The position numbers were made by a program, and so were the translations under genes. A DNA stretch of 64,000 bases, from contig CAXXGR010000007.1 in NCBI GenBank assembly GCA_963678775.2, positions 372,001-436,000 of the forward strand. The letters are read 5' to 3'. This document shows, piece by piece, positions 1 through 8,402 of this stretch; position 1 is the stretch's first letter; every line of letters starts with the position of its first letter. The notes under the pieces were generated by a model, which saw only the letters and a list, made by a program, of their open reading frames with translations, was not told the DNA's origin and did not search any database. The DNA comes from JBFHIJ01 sp963678775 (GTDB lineage Bacteria > Bacteroidota > Ignavibacteria > Kapaibacteriales > UBA2268).

Positions 1-1317
1 AACTTCTCTCATGGTTCTCACGAACAACATATCCAAACTATCAAAAATATTCGCGAAGCTACTAAAATAACAGGTAAAGAAATTGCTATTATTCAAGATT
101 TGCAAGGCCCTAAAATTAGAGTTGCGGAAATAGAAGGTGGATCTTGTATATTGGAAGATGGCGCTAAGTTTATAATAACAGCGGATGACATTAAAGAAGG
201 TAATTCTGAAAGGGTTGCGACTACTTTTCCTGATATTGTAAAAGATGTGCAAGTAGGCAAACCCTTGCTGCTTGACGATGGATATATTACCTTGATGATA
301 GAAGAAATATCAGGAAGCGATATTATTACAAAAGTTATCAAGGGTGGTGTACTAAAAAGCAGAAAAGGTATTATAGCCCCCGGGAGTTGTATATCTGCTC
401 CTTCTCTTAGTGATAAGGATTTGGAGGATTTGAAATTTGGTTTGGATAACGGCATTGATTTAGTTGCTATTTCTTTCGTTAGGTCCGAAAAAGATGTTTA
501 TGACTTAAGAACAGCAATGAAGATTTTTAGACGCCAAGTGCCTGTAATTGCAAAAATTGAAAGAGCAGAAGCCTATGACTCAATTGAAGCTATTATAACA
601 GAAGCTGATGGTATAATGGTAGCTCGTGGTGATTTAGGTTTAGAAATGCCTGCTGAGGAGGTACCGGCAATCCAGAAAGACATAATAGCAAAATGTAATT
701 TTCATGGTAAACCGGTTATTACTGCTACTCAGATGTTAGAATCAATGATTGAAAATCCAAGACCAACCAGAGCTGAAGCGAGCGATGTAGCAAATGCAGT
801 TTTAGATGGGACAGACTGCGTTATGCTAAGTGGTGAGACCAGTGTGGGCAGGTATCCTTTAGATGCCGTGGAATATATGAGCAAAATAATCAAAAGTATG
901 GAAAGGACTCAGCCTTCCGGCTCTTTAAGATATTTAAGACCTGAAGCTGTAATGGATAATATTGCAGATGCTCTTGGCAAAGCAGCGTGCGTTATAGCTG
1001 ACCAGATAGAAGCTGCAGCGATAATTCCATTTACAAATTCTGCTTATACAGCCAGAAATATTGCTAAATACAGACCGGATATACCGATTATCTCACTTAC
1101 TAATAATATTGAAACATTACGTTTCTTATGTATAGTTCGAGGTATTAAACCTATTTTAGTTGAAGAGTTTAAAGACAAAGAAAATATTTTCCGGGATTTA
1201 GGAAATTATGTAAAGAATTTTAAGCATATCAAAACCGGAGATACTGTCGTATTTGTAGCAGGTTTAGCTCCATATAAAGATATGCCTGATAATACATTGA
1301 AAGTCTTTCAGGTATAA
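1..1317 (+). CDS. pyk: Pyruvate kinase, 5' end cut off by the window
   Basis: Glycolytic enzyme converting phosphoenolpyruvate and ADP to pyruvate and ATP in the cytoplasm. The reading frame is open from base 1 and begins with NFSHGSHEQH, the conserved stretch after the first barrel strand, followed by IIQDLQGPKIR. An apparent TTG start at 100 is therefore internal, and roughly the first 30-40 residues lie outside the window. Further along are the catalytic lysine region (VIAKIER), the metal and substrate loop MVARGDLGLE, the TATQMLESM motif and TRAEASDVANAV, followed by the C-terminal regulatory domain. The length is normal for the family once the missing start is added. The gene ends just before a strong hairpin and faces a minus-strand gene. 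Identification is certain; which isozyme it is cannot be told. Confidence 0.97.
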   Translation, partial: NFSHGSHEQHIQTIKNIREATKITGKEIAIIQDLQGPKIRVAEIEGGSCILEDGAKFIITADDIKEGNSERVATTFPDIVKDVQVGKPLLLDDGYITLMIEEISGSDIITKVIKGGVLKSRKGIIAPGSCISAPSLSDKDLEDLKFGLDNGIDLVAISFVRSEKDVYDLRTAMKIFRRQVPVIAKIERAEAYDSIEAIITEADGIMVARGDLGLEMPAEEVPAIQKDIIAKCNFHGKPVITATQMLESMIENPRPTRAEASDVANAVLDGTDCVMLSGETSVGRYPLDAVEYMSKIIKSMERTQPSGSLRYLRPEAVMDNIADALGKAACVIADQIEAAAIIPFTNSAYTARNIAKYRPDIPIISLTNNIETLRFLCIVRGIKPILVEEFKDKENIFRDLGNYVKNFKHIKTGDTVVFVAGLAPYKDMPDNTLKVFQV

Positions 1318-1329
1318 CATATATAAATG

Positions 1330-1358
1330 TTAGCTCCCGAACATTGTTTGGGAGCTAA
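1330..1358. terminator. Bidirectional hairpin terminator between pyk and the Gfo/Idh gene
   Basis: A perfect 9-bp stem (TTAGCTCCC at 1330-1338 with GGGAGCTAA at 1350-1358) and an 11-nt loop lies between two convergent genes. AT-rich sequence flanks both sides, so it could stop transcription in either direction, although neither side has a long uninterrupted T tract. Confidence 0.7.
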
Positions 1359-1368
1359 TTAAATATAT

Positions 1369-2346
1369 TTAAACCATTTTAGCAATAGCTTCTGCAATTC
1401 TAAGAGCTTCAGCAGCATCTCTCGCATTTACCGCAATAGGCTTACCTTCACTGATAGCTTCCACAAATGCTTTTTGTTCTTCGACAATAGCATTAAGCTG
1501 TGGTACAACCGGCTTTTCAAATACAATATTTTTGTTTTTTAAGCCTGCTTCGATTGTTCCAAGCATAGTGGCTAAGGTACCTTCTTTAGGAGTATCAGTA
1601 TCGTCTAAAATGCGGTAAACATCTACATCCGGCTTGCCAAAATCTATAGAGAAATAAGCGTCTTTACCGAATACTCTCATTTTTCTCATAGGGCTGGCAG
1701 AAATCCTGGAAGCAGTTAAATTAGCAACGCAACCATTTTCAAATTTTATTCTTGCATTAGCAATGTCAGTAGTATCGGTAAGTACAGCTACGCCGTTTGC
1801 GTCAATACTTGTTACTACAGATTTTGCCATAGAAAGCATAATATCTATATCATGAATCATAAGGTCATGAATAACCGAAACATCAATTGCTCTTGGCCTG
1901 AATTGGCTTAATCTGTGAGCTTCCATGAAAAGGGGAGAAACATTATAATCTTTAAGAGCAGCCAGAGCCGGATTAAATCTTTCCACATGTCCAACCTGGA
2001 TTAATACTTTCTTACTTTCAGCCAATTCGATTAGCTTAGTGGCTTCCTCGTTAGTAGCAGTTATTGGCTTTTCGATGAAGCAATGTTTTCCAGCTTTGAT
2101 AGCCTTACATGCAATTTCGAAGTGAAGAGAAGTAGGTGCAGCAATAGTAACTGCATCAACAGCATCAATAGCTTCTTCTACGCTGGCAAAAGCGGTGCAG
2201 CTATGCTCGGCTGCTAATTCTTTAACTCTTTCCTGATTTACATCGAAGATACCTTCAAGTTTAGCACCTTCTATGTTTTTCCATAATTTAGTATGTATAG
2301 AGCCTAGATGCCCTGTACCTATCACAGCAATTTTAATTTCTTTCAT
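1369..2346 (-). CDS. Gfo/Idh/MocA family NAD(P)-dependent oxidoreductase
   Basis: Cytoplasmic dehydrogenase of 325 residues acting on a sugar or nucleotide sugar. The N-terminal Rossmann fold carries the dinucleotide motif GTGHLG (residues 10-15). The family's signature EKP, whose lysine is catalytic, sits near residue 93, followed by GHVERFNPA. The C-terminal half has the open-sheet substrate domain typical of the family. The GHVERFNPA and HDLMIHDIDI stretches resemble the UDP-N-acetylglucosamine 3-dehydrogenase (GnnA-like) branch used in lipid A or O-antigen synthesis. That assignment is an inference: no lpxA or gnnB aminotransferase lies beside it. It is transcribed alone and ends at a hairpin shared with pyk. 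Confidence 0.85.
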   Translation of the reverse strand: MKEIKIAVIGTGHLGSIHTKLWKNIEGAKLEGIFDVNQERVKELAAEHSCTAFASVEEAIDAVDAVTIAAPTSLHFEIACKAIKAGKHCFIEKPITATNEEATKLIELAESKKVLIQVGHVERFNPALAALKDYNVSPLFMEAHRLSQFRPRAIDVSVIHDLMIHDIDIMLSMAKSVVTSIDANGVAVLTDTTDIANARIKFENGCVANLTASRISASPMRKMRVFGKDAYFSIDFGKPDVDVYRILDDTDTPKEGTLATMLGTIEAGLKNKNIVFEKPVVPQLNAIVEEQKAFVEAISEGKPIAVNARDAAEALRIAEAIAKMV

Positions 2347-2448
2347 ATCTAACTCAATTTATAAATATTCAATCAAGCAAAGTTAAAAAAGAAAGACTAA
2401 GATATAAAATTTATTTGTAGGGTAGATAAATAGATTCGTTGAAATTAC

Positions 2449-3119
2449 TTAAGAATTTCTGACTATAGAACAAAAATCTAACAAGGATTGGAATGATTGG
2501 ATATGCTTATCTTCTCCAGATCTCTTTATAAGTTGTTCTAAATAATAATGATCTTTAGTTGTACCAGGTAATTTTTTGGAGTATGAAAGATTTTTTTCCT
2601 TCATTATACTCTTAAGATAAGCTTCATGACATTTTGCGTGATTGGAATATTTGCCAAATGGAGGGCAATTTTCCGGATCTTTTTGGCTTACATCATAATG
2701 ATTAATAAATTGCAGCAAGTCATGATTTTGAGGATTGTAAGTAAATACTCTTTTATTACCTAATAACCAGCTTTCAATGCAATGGTGCTGAACAATAATC
2801 TCAAATTTGCAGTTTATTTTTAACTTCTCCGACTTGATATATTCTAATACCTCTTGTTTTCGACTTGCAATAGTTTCTTCTTCTGAATCAAGAATAAGAA
2901 CTAAATAGTCAAATTTGCCAATTTTATTTACATCAAAAATTGAATTTTTTAAATGATAAAAAGTGCAGGGTAGCCAAGCCCACTTATGAGGTAATAATTG
3001 TTATTAGAAACCTTGCCCGGATTTTGAATTTTATTATAGTTAGGTAAAAGATACTCAAACCAAGATGGATATATTTTGGGTTCAGTACGTTTACCTTCAA
3101 CTAAAAAATATAGATTCAT
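2449..3119 (-). pseudogene. TOPRIM-like/RloB-like partner of the AAA ATPase, frameshifted
   Basis: The start codon at 3119 overlaps the stop codon of the upstream ATPase gene by one base (TAATG), so the two were built to be translated together. The protein begins MNLYFLVEGKRTEPKIYP and runs in frame to GLGYPALF, then hits a stop. The continuation, YHLKNSI, then DYLVLILDSEEE and on to the C-terminus at 2449, is in the next frame. Adding one base to the A5 run at 2958-2962 restores one open frame of about 223 residues. The glutamate in VEGKRTE and the acidic LILDSEEE resemble the two metal-binding motifs of TOPRIM-type nucleases, as in OLD or RloB-like partners of ATPases. This is inference from motif spacing. 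The lesion may be a real mutation, a phase-variable homopolymer or a sequencing error. A fragment of 89 residues at 2449-2718 is only the tail. Confidence 0.6.
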
Positions 3120-4255
3120 TAGCTTTCTATACCATTTTGATATTCTTCAAAATTTATAAGCTGTAGAAATGCATCATGATGTGAAGACTCAATATTTAAT
3201 TCACTTGCATCCTGAGTATTTATTTGTCCGGCTTTCCTAGTCACAATCTTCCAGTATTCAGGAGAAATATTGTTAATAATATAAGGGTGATGGCTAGTGA
3301 CTATAAATTGCATTTCAGCAGAATTGTTTTCAAGCAAATCTTCTGTCAATTCATCTATACAGTTTATTCCTAAGCTATTTTCAAACTCATCGATTAGAAT
3401 TACTGTTCCTCTGGCAGAAAGATATATTTCTGCAATTTGCATTAGAGTTCTAAACATACCGGAAGAAATTTGATTTTGACTAATCCATTTTTGAACTCCA
3501 GTTTCTTTTATTTGAATAAAAGGAACCTTGTTAAAGATATTGTCAGAATCTCTCAGAGCTACAAATTTCAAATCTTCAATTTGTGGAAATACTTCAATAA
3601 GTCTCTGCTTTATCGTTTCAAAAACAGAAGACTTTTTAGTAAAAAAATAATGTAACTTGACATATACAGGAATATTTGAGTGTTTAACATCTTCTAAGCT
3701 TGATAAAGATTCACAAGCATCATATACTTTATTTGGATATATTCTTATGGCTGAAGAGTTTGAACCAGAGTGATCACTATAGAGAATTTTAGTAAAAGCA
3801 ACAAAAATATCAGATATATCTTTTTCTTCTTTAAGCAAACTGATAATACTTTCTTCAGAAGGGAGTTTAACTGTTTCTATGTCGTTAAATATTATTTTGG
3901 AATTGCTTCTTTCAATAATCTGAACATTATTCTTATAAACCTTTTCATATTCGATGTTATAATTTTGTTCGGAATCGGAAGGCAAAACATTCAAATCTTG
4001 ATCTTCTATGTTTTCAGTACAAAAAGCACCTTCCCACAGAAAAGTATTATCTTCTACAGTTGAGAACTCAATTTTCCATTCAAAACCATTTATAGATTTT
4101 CCCTGAGCTATATTTTTAATATCCAAAATTGATTTAATAATTTGAGTTTTGCCTGCTCCGGAAATTCCTACAAGTAAATTCAAATCTTTAAAATCAATTC
4201 GATTGATTTTTAAATCTCTAAATTTATTATATGTTTCTATGTAGTTGATTCTCAT
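3119..4255 (-). CDS. AAA (ABC/SMC-like) ATPase of an OLD- or AbiL-like pair
   Basis: Cytoplasmic ATPase of 378 residues. The Walker A motif GISGAGKT is near residues 30-37, right after a short N-terminal strand, as in AAA_15/AAA_21 proteins. The ABC-like signature region is QISSGMFRTLMQIAEI, Walker B is VILIDEFENSLG, and the H-loop region is FIVTSHHPYII, all in the C-terminal third. This architecture is typical of the ATPase half of two-gene modules in which the second gene encodes a TOPRIM or RloB-like nuclease; several such modules are anti-phage systems. The next gene, overlapping by one base, fits that role but is frameshifted, so the module may be inactive here. A defence function is inferred only from architecture, and a DNA repair role remains possible. 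Confidence 0.75.
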   Translation of the reverse strand: MRINYIETYNKFRDLKINRIDFKDLNLLVGISGAGKTQIIKSILDIKNIAQGKSINGFEWKIEFSTVEDNTFLWEGAFCTENIEDQDLNVLPSDSEQNYNIEYEKVYKNNVQIIERSNSKIIFNDIETVKLPSEESIISLLKEEKDISDIFVAFTKILYSDHSGSNSSAIRIYPNKVYDACESLSSLEDVKHSNIPVYVKLHYFFTKKSSVFETIKQRLIEVFPQIEDLKFVALRDSDNIFNKVPFIQIKETGVQKWISQNQISSGMFRTLMQIAEIYLSARGTVILIDEFENSLGINCIDELTEDLLENNSAEMQFIVTSHHPYIINNISPEYWKIVTRKAGQINTQDASELNIESSHHDAFLQLINFEEYQNGIES

Positions 4256-4350
4256 AATATTCTTTTCAAAAATTGAGTAAGTTATCGATTTTATAGTATA
4301 TAGACTGCTTTAGAAGAATGTTATTTGCAAAATACTACAATGTAAGCGAA

Positions 4351-4386
4351 AAACAAAAAAATAGGGTAAATCTCAAAATTTACCCT
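4351..4386 (-). terminator. Rho-independent terminator of the VOC gene
   Basis: On the minus strand a perfect 9-bp stem (AGGGTAAAT at 4363-4371 with ATTTACCCT at 4378-4386, 6-nt loop) is followed directly by ATTTTTTTGTTTTT. It sits 30 bases after the VOC gene stop. Confidence 0.9.
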
Positions 4387-4415
4387 AACAACTTAACAAT
4401 TATAAGTGTGGTCTA

Positions 4416-4844
4416 TTATTTCTTTTCGCAGCTTACCATCCAGCCAATGCCGAATTTATCTGTAAACATTCCGAAGTAAGATCCCCAAAAAGTGTCGCCC
4501 AATGGCATCATTATCTGTCCACCTTCAGAGAGTTCACTGAATATTCTATCTGTCTCTTCTTTGGTTTCTGCATCTATCGAAATGTGGAAATTTGTACCTG
4601 CCACATGGTGTTCTTCCCATTTGCTGCCCAAATCACATCCCATTAAAAAATGTCCTTCACTCAATTTGAGAGATACATGTAATACTTTTTCAGCGTCTTG
4701 AGGTTCGATTTTGTGTTCGTCATTTGGTGGCATGTCTTTATAACGACTGAAATAGTCGAATTCACCTCCAAATACAGATTTATAGAAATTGAACACTTCT
4801 TCGCAATTGCCTTTGAAATTCAGATAAACATTAGCTTTAGCCAT
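4416..4844 (-). CDS. VOC-superfamily (PhnB/glyoxalase-like) protein
   Basis: Small cytoplasmic protein of 142 residues built from the paired beta-alpha-beta-beta-beta units of the vicinal oxygen chelate superfamily. It has the PhnB/3-demethylubiquinone-like hallmarks: YLNFKGNCEEVFNFYKSVFGG at the N-terminus, the central HVSLKLSEGHFLMGCD strand pair, and PLGDTFWGSYFGMFTDKFGIGW at the C-terminus. Members bind small molecules or metals and most lack a known substrate; the name PhnB does not imply phosphonate metabolism. It is a single-gene unit with its own terminator downstream. Family assignment is firm and function is unknown. Confidence 0.88.
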   Translation of the reverse strand: MAKANVYLNFKGNCEEVFNFYKSVFGGEFDYFSRYKDMPPNDEHKIEPQDAEKVLHVSLKLSEGHFLMGCDLGSKWEEHHVAGTNFHISIDAETKEETDRIFSELSEGGQIMMPLGDTFWGSYFGMFTDKFGIGWMVSCEKK

Positions 4845-5232
4845 GATACTACTCCAATATATAATAATAAAAACTATTAAACAATGTTCGAAAACTTATA
4901 ACAGGAACGCCTTCTATGTAATATTAGTCTATAGAAATACAATTCTGTTGTTTTCATTTTTTAGATATTTCAAGATATGCATTGAAGTACGACAACTGTT
5001 TGTCATACTTAAAATGATAGTAAATCTTTTTATGTATCTGACTGATATTAGTATATTTAACTAATTAAAAAATGTCATAGAAAATAAATATTACTCCTAA
5101 AACTCACTATATAGAGAGTCTTCAGGCTTACTCAAAAATAAAATAAAAAAAGTTTGCATCCTTATGGCAACATGTGACTCATACTTACGTAACCCGAATT
5201 GTTATCTTATAAATTAACGAAAACCTTTTCTT
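4845..5232. other. Intergenic region between the VOC gene and the sigma factor, no supported gene
   Basis: This 388-base AT-rich stretch separates two divergent genes and should hold both promoters. Short open frames on the plus strand (for example 4843-5064) have low-complexity hydrophobic translations and no ribosome binding site. TTTG at about 5152 could be part of a -33 element for the sigma gene, but no matching -7 TAnnTTTG is present at a proper distance, so no promoter is called. Confidence 0.6.
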
Positions 5233-5835
5233 ATGAAAGAAGATGCAAAGCAGCGGTATTTTATGGAACTCTTTGAGCCATGCAGGGAAAAGCTTAACCG
5301 CTTTGCTTACGCTCTGGCAAAAGACAGACAAGATGCAAACGATATAGTACAGGAAACTATATTGAAGGCTTATGGTGCTTTAGATTCTTTAAAGAATCCT
5401 CAAGCTTTCACTAGTTTTCTATTTACTATAGCCTCTCGTCTCCATAAAAGGACAGGCTGGAGACAAAGACTATTTACACATTTTAATGTCGCTGATGATG
5501 ACTCACAACCTGAGATAGATAATCTACAGGCTATTGAGTCAGAACCCGGGATTAGTCACGATGTTGAGTTGCTGTATGAAGCTTTAGCTAAACTCCCACA
5601 TAAGCAAAAGGAAGCAGTTGTTTTGTTTGAAATATCCGGGTTATCTATTAAAGAAATTTGTGAGATTCAGGGCGGATCTTTACCGGGCGTTAAATCCCGT
5701 ATCCAAAGGGGCCGTAAGGCATTAGCAGAATTGCTCGGAGTTCGAGAGAGCCTCAGCGACAACGCAATCGAAGATGTGGGCTCACGGCCAATTAGGCAAT
5801 CAAGAGTAACTTATGCAAGGGTGAGCCATGACTAA
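5233..5835 (+). CDS. ECF-type RNA polymerase sigma factor
   Basis: Extracytoplasmic-function sigma factor of 200 residues. Region 2 is visible as RFAYALAKDRQDANDIVQET with the DAxDIVQET core that contacts the -10 element. Region 4 is the C-terminal helix-turn-helix (LPHKQKEAVVLFEISGLSIK, then the GVKSRIQRGRKAL recognition helix). A basic tail of about 30 residues follows region 4. The last 8 bases overlap the start of the next gene, which encodes a membrane-anchored anti-sigma-like protein. Translational coupling and the usual sigma/anti-sigma order suggest this sigma is held inactive by that neighbour. Its regulon is unknown; autoregulation is normal for the family, but no recognisable promoter repeat was found. 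Confidence 0.93.
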   Translation: MKEDAKQRYFMELFEPCREKLNRFAYALAKDRQDANDIVQETILKAYGALDSLKNPQAFTSFLFTIASRLHKRTGWRQRLFTHFNVADDDSQPEIDNLQAIESEPGISHDVELLYEALAKLPHKQKEAVVLFEISGLSIKEICEIQGGSLPGVKSRIQRGRKALAELLGVRESLSDNAIEDVGSRPIRQSRVTYARVSHD

Positions 5836-7024
5836 ACAAACAAACAACAAACCGCAATCCCTTGATGATTATTTCGCAAGGGCAAAAGAAACAAAACCAG
5901 GGATGAGCTCAAAGCAAGCATCCGACTTGATCGCTGCAGCTCCGGCTACTAAATTATCTTGGTTTGCTTACATTAAGCCTCTGGCTAATAAGATAAACAG
6001 TATTTTGCTTGTTTCTGCTCTATTGATAATTACATATTTTTCTGTAGACTTTGATTATGAACAAGATGCAGAAGTTTCAGATAAATCAAGTGCTATAGCA
6101 AAAGATGTAAAACTATCAAATGTCGCCGTTGAAAAGAATATATTTTCTAATCAGAAAGACAATGCAGGCAAGCAAAAGCATTTAGCACTATCTGAATCTA
6201 TCAAAGATACAATAGTGGATAAACAGTTCAAGAATACTGTACATACTAAAAACACAGTTAAAGAGAAAAATACAGTAAAATCAGATAGTTCGGTAGAACA
6301 AGTGATTGTTCTAGATAATCTGATTGCAGGAAATATGTTGATTTTGCCTAGTCAAAATATAACAGTTATGCACGAATACACTATTAATCAAACCATAAAG
6401 TATTATCCGGTTGATTTACCATCGGCTAAAACAGAAGAGAAGGAAGAAGAAGATATTCAGACAATGCAAACTTTAGCGGGAAATAATCCAAGGAATGCTT
6501 ATTATTTCCAAGCGGATTCCAGATTTACCAAAACAAGTATAGATAGAGCTTTATTTGTCGGTGGTAAGATTGCATGGATGCCTTCTGATTGTATGTCTTT
6601 TGGTCTAATGGGGTATGGTATGACTGATAAGCCGATTATAAATATCATTGAAGAAAATAGCCCTGTCGACGCTTATTTATATGCAGGATATGGTGGTATT
6701 TTTATGGAATACTACTTTATGCCAACAGAAATTATACATTTCTACTTAGGTACTGCTTTTGGTTTGGGTGGTGTACATGCAACACCTGTATTAAATAGTA
6801 CAGCTGCGTCAACTAACATTAATAACTCTATATTTTGGTTAGTAGAGCCAAATATGGGGGTGGAGTTGAATATTTCTTCATTTCTGAAGATTGGGGTTGA
6901 TGTTTCTTACAGATATTCAGAACTAAGTGCAAAAGACAAATATTTTGCTCAAAGCTCTGATCTCACAGATTTCAATATTAGTGGTTTTGCCACGGGAATT
7001 TATTTTAAACTTGGTCTTTATTAG
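5828..7024 (+). CDS. Putative dual-membrane-spanning anti-sigma factor with C-terminal beta-barrel
   Basis: A 398-residue protein with three parts. Residues 1-52 form a short charged cytoplasmic segment, expected to bind the sigma factor encoded just upstream. Residues about 56-73 (starting INSILLVSALLIITYF) are a single transmembrane helix. Residues about 74-215 are a long, low-complexity, Lys/Asp/Thr/Asn-rich stretch that looks disordered. Residues about 218-398 alternate aromatic and glycine-rich strands and end in YFKLGLY, a typical outer-membrane beta-strand ending. This last part is clearly paralogous to the next gene product: both share VEPNMGVELNISSFLKIG-like and YGGIFMEYYFMPTEIIHF-like blocks. 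Proteins with this order, called Dma in Bacteroides thetaiotaomicron, run from the inner to the outer membrane and control an ECF sigma factor. No zinc anti-sigma motif is present. Role and topology are inference from domain order and gene context. Confidence 0.7.
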   Translation: MTKQTNNKPQSLDDYFARAKETKPGMSSKQASDLIAAAPATKLSWFAYIKPLANKINSILLVSALLIITYFSVDFDYEQDAEVSDKSSAIAKDVKLSNVAVEKNIFSNQKDNAGKQKHLALSESIKDTIVDKQFKNTVHTKNTVKEKNTVKSDSSVEQVIVLDNLIAGNMLILPSQNITVMHEYTINQTIKYYPVDLPSAKTEEKEEEDIQTMQTLAGNNPRNAYYFQADSRFTKTSIDRALFVGGKIAWMPSDCMSFGLMGYGMTDKPIINIIEENSPVDAYLYAGYGGIFMEYYFMPTEIIHFYLGTAFGLGGVHATPVLNSTAASTNINNSIFWLVEPNMGVELNISSFLKIGVDVSYRYSELSAKDKYFAQSSDLTDFNISGFATGIYFKLGLY

Positions 7025-7043
7025 AGAGAGTTAGGAATCTAAA

Positions 7044-7754
7044 ATGAAAAATATAATATTAATACTAGTTTTTTTATTGCCGCTAAACATGTTGGCACAA
7101 AACACAGATGGTGATGGATATGATTACGGTGATAGCAATAAAAGTGAAATGAGTACTCTTTTTGGTGGTACTGGAAAATTGGAACATGGCGGTTATGGTG
7201 GTCCTGCAATCAAAGTAGGTAACATTGAAGGCGCTACTGCAGTAATGCTCGGTGCAAAAGGCGGATGGGTAATTAATCATACATTTACGCTTGGTATAGC
7301 AGGATATGGCTTAGTAAATGCACCAACTGAGAAATATATAAATGTAGAGAACGAAGAAGTAGAAGCAGCCATTAGATTTGGATATGGAGGGTTTTTCCTT
7401 GAATATATTCACAACCCTAATAATATAGTGCATTTTACAGGTACACTTATGTTAGGCTGGGGTGGTATGGGATTTGACGAAGGTGGAGACCTTTATAGTG
7501 CCTCGTGGAACGAAAATAATCAGGGTGACAATGATAAATATGATCATGATCCATGGGTTGCATTTTTTATAGTAGAGCCTTCAGTAGGCGTAGAGCTAAA
7601 TATTACAAGTTTCTTTAAATTAGGAGCAGAAGCTTCATACAGATTTAGTAATCAAATGGGTTCTGGTAACAATTTTCAAGGAAATAACGTTATCGAAGAT
7701 TATAAAGTAGATGGATTTTCAGGAAGTATCGTATTTAAATTTGGTGTATTTTAA
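7044..7754 (+). CDS. Outer-membrane beta-barrel protein, paralogue of the anti-sigma C-terminal domain
   Basis: Exported protein of 236 residues with an N-terminal signal peptide (MKNIILILVFLLPLNMLAQ, cleavage after LAQ). The mature part begins with an acidic glycine-rich segment and continues as about eight amphipathic strands, ending FKFGVF with terminal phenylalanine. Blocks such as YGGFFLEYIHNPNNIVHF and VEPSVGVELNITSFFKLG match the C-terminal domain of the preceding anti-sigma-like protein. One has a transmembrane anchor and linker while the other has a signal peptide, so a duplication followed by fusion is likely. A good ribosome binding site (AGGA) precedes the ATG, 19 bases after the upstream stop, so the three genes form one operon. 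It may be a partner barrel, a decoy or the cargo being sensed. Confidence 0.75.
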   Translation: MKNIILILVFLLPLNMLAQNTDGDGYDYGDSNKSEMSTLFGGTGKLEHGGYGGPAIKVGNIEGATAVMLGAKGGWVINHTFTLGIAGYGLVNAPTEKYINVENEEVEAAIRFGYGGFFLEYIHNPNNIVHFTGTLMLGWGGMGFDEGGDLYSASWNENNQGDNDKYDHDPWVAFFIVEPSVGVELNITSFFKLGAEASYRFSNQMGSGNNFQGNNVIEDYKVDGFSGSIVFKFGVF

Positions 7755-7781
7755 GTACCGAAAACAGCTATCTGAATATAT

Positions 7782-7818
7782 AAAAAATCAACCTAGCTTT
7801 GAGCATGGTTGATTTTTT
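7782..7818. terminator. Bidirectional terminator after the sigma/anti-sigma/barrel operon
   Basis: A perfect 12-bp stem (AAAAAATCAACC at 7782-7793 with GGTTGATTTTTT at 7807-7818) lies between convergent genes. The T tracts built into the stem ends serve both directions. Confidence 0.88.
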
Positions 7819-7847
7819 ATATATAGGAATATCACTGAAAGAGCAAC

Positions 7848-8390
7848 TTAGTCTAACATAGTAAAAGTTCTGATAAAATCAGCTGCTTCCTGAAGAGTAT
7901 TAAATATTTTATCAGCCTCAGGGCAGTCTTCTTTGGAGTAATCCCCAACCAGGATAGTATTTAGATTGGCTCTTTTACCGGCTATAGCATCTTTAGTGCT
8001 ATCGCCAATCATCCAAGAATTTTCTACATCAACATCCCACTTTTCAAACGCTCTATAAAGCATTCCCGGATTAGGTTTTCTGTCATAGCTTTGATCTGCT
8101 TCAAGCTGCGGGCAGAAATAAATGTCATTAAATTGATATCCGGCCTTTTCTTTAAGTCCTTGCTGCATATAGTCGTGCACTTTATTCAACTCAGCTTCAG
8201 TCATAACATTTTTGCCGATACCTTGCTGATTAGTAACTAATATAGCTAAATATCCAATAGTTTTAATATGCCTGAAAATTTCAAAGATCTCTGGGTTGAA
8301 CTCAAATTCTTCGACGTGTTTAACATAATCGTCTACAATTCGTTTATTGATTATCCCATCACGATCGAAAAAAATAGTTCGCCTTTTCAT
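7848..8390 (-). CDS. HAD-superfamily phosphatase, GmhB/HisB-N-like, without the zinc motif
   Basis: Cytoplasmic phosphatase of 180 residues of the HAD-IIIA class that includes D-glycero-D-manno-heptose 1,7-bisphosphate phosphatase. Motif I is FFDRDGIIN with the nucleophile and acid aspartates at residues 9 and 11, motif II is LVTNQQGIG, motif III is the lysine in RKPNPGML, and motif IV is MIGDSTKDAIAG. In classical GmhB a zinc site (C-x-H then C-x-C) precedes the RKP motif. Here only one cysteine remains (YFCPQL) and the later pair is replaced by SYD, so zinc is probably not bound and heptose specificity is uncertain. It lies 12 bases after a glycosyltransferase gene in the same direction, which supports a sugar-phosphate role in cell-surface polysaccharide synthesis. 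Confidence 0.82.
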   Translation of the reverse strand: MKRRTIFFDRDGIINKRIVDDYVKHVEEFEFNPEIFEIFRHIKTIGYLAILVTNQQGIGKNVMTEAELNKVHDYMQQGLKEKAGYQFNDIYFCPQLEADQSYDRKPNPGMLYRAFEKWDVDVENSWMIGDSTKDAIAGKRANLNTILVGDYSKEDCPEADKIFNTLQEAADFIRTFTMLD

Positions 8391-8402
8391 TGCATCACCA
8401 CT

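Noticed and set aside
2950..2970. Programmed frameshifting in the TOPRIM-like gene
   Set aside because: No typical slippery heptamer with a downstream structure was seen; an A5 run alone more likely reflects an indel or a sequencing error.
4843..5064. A 73-residue frame between the VOC and sigma genes
   Set aside because: No ribosome binding site, low-complexity hydrophobic translation, and it overlaps the promoter region of two divergent genes.
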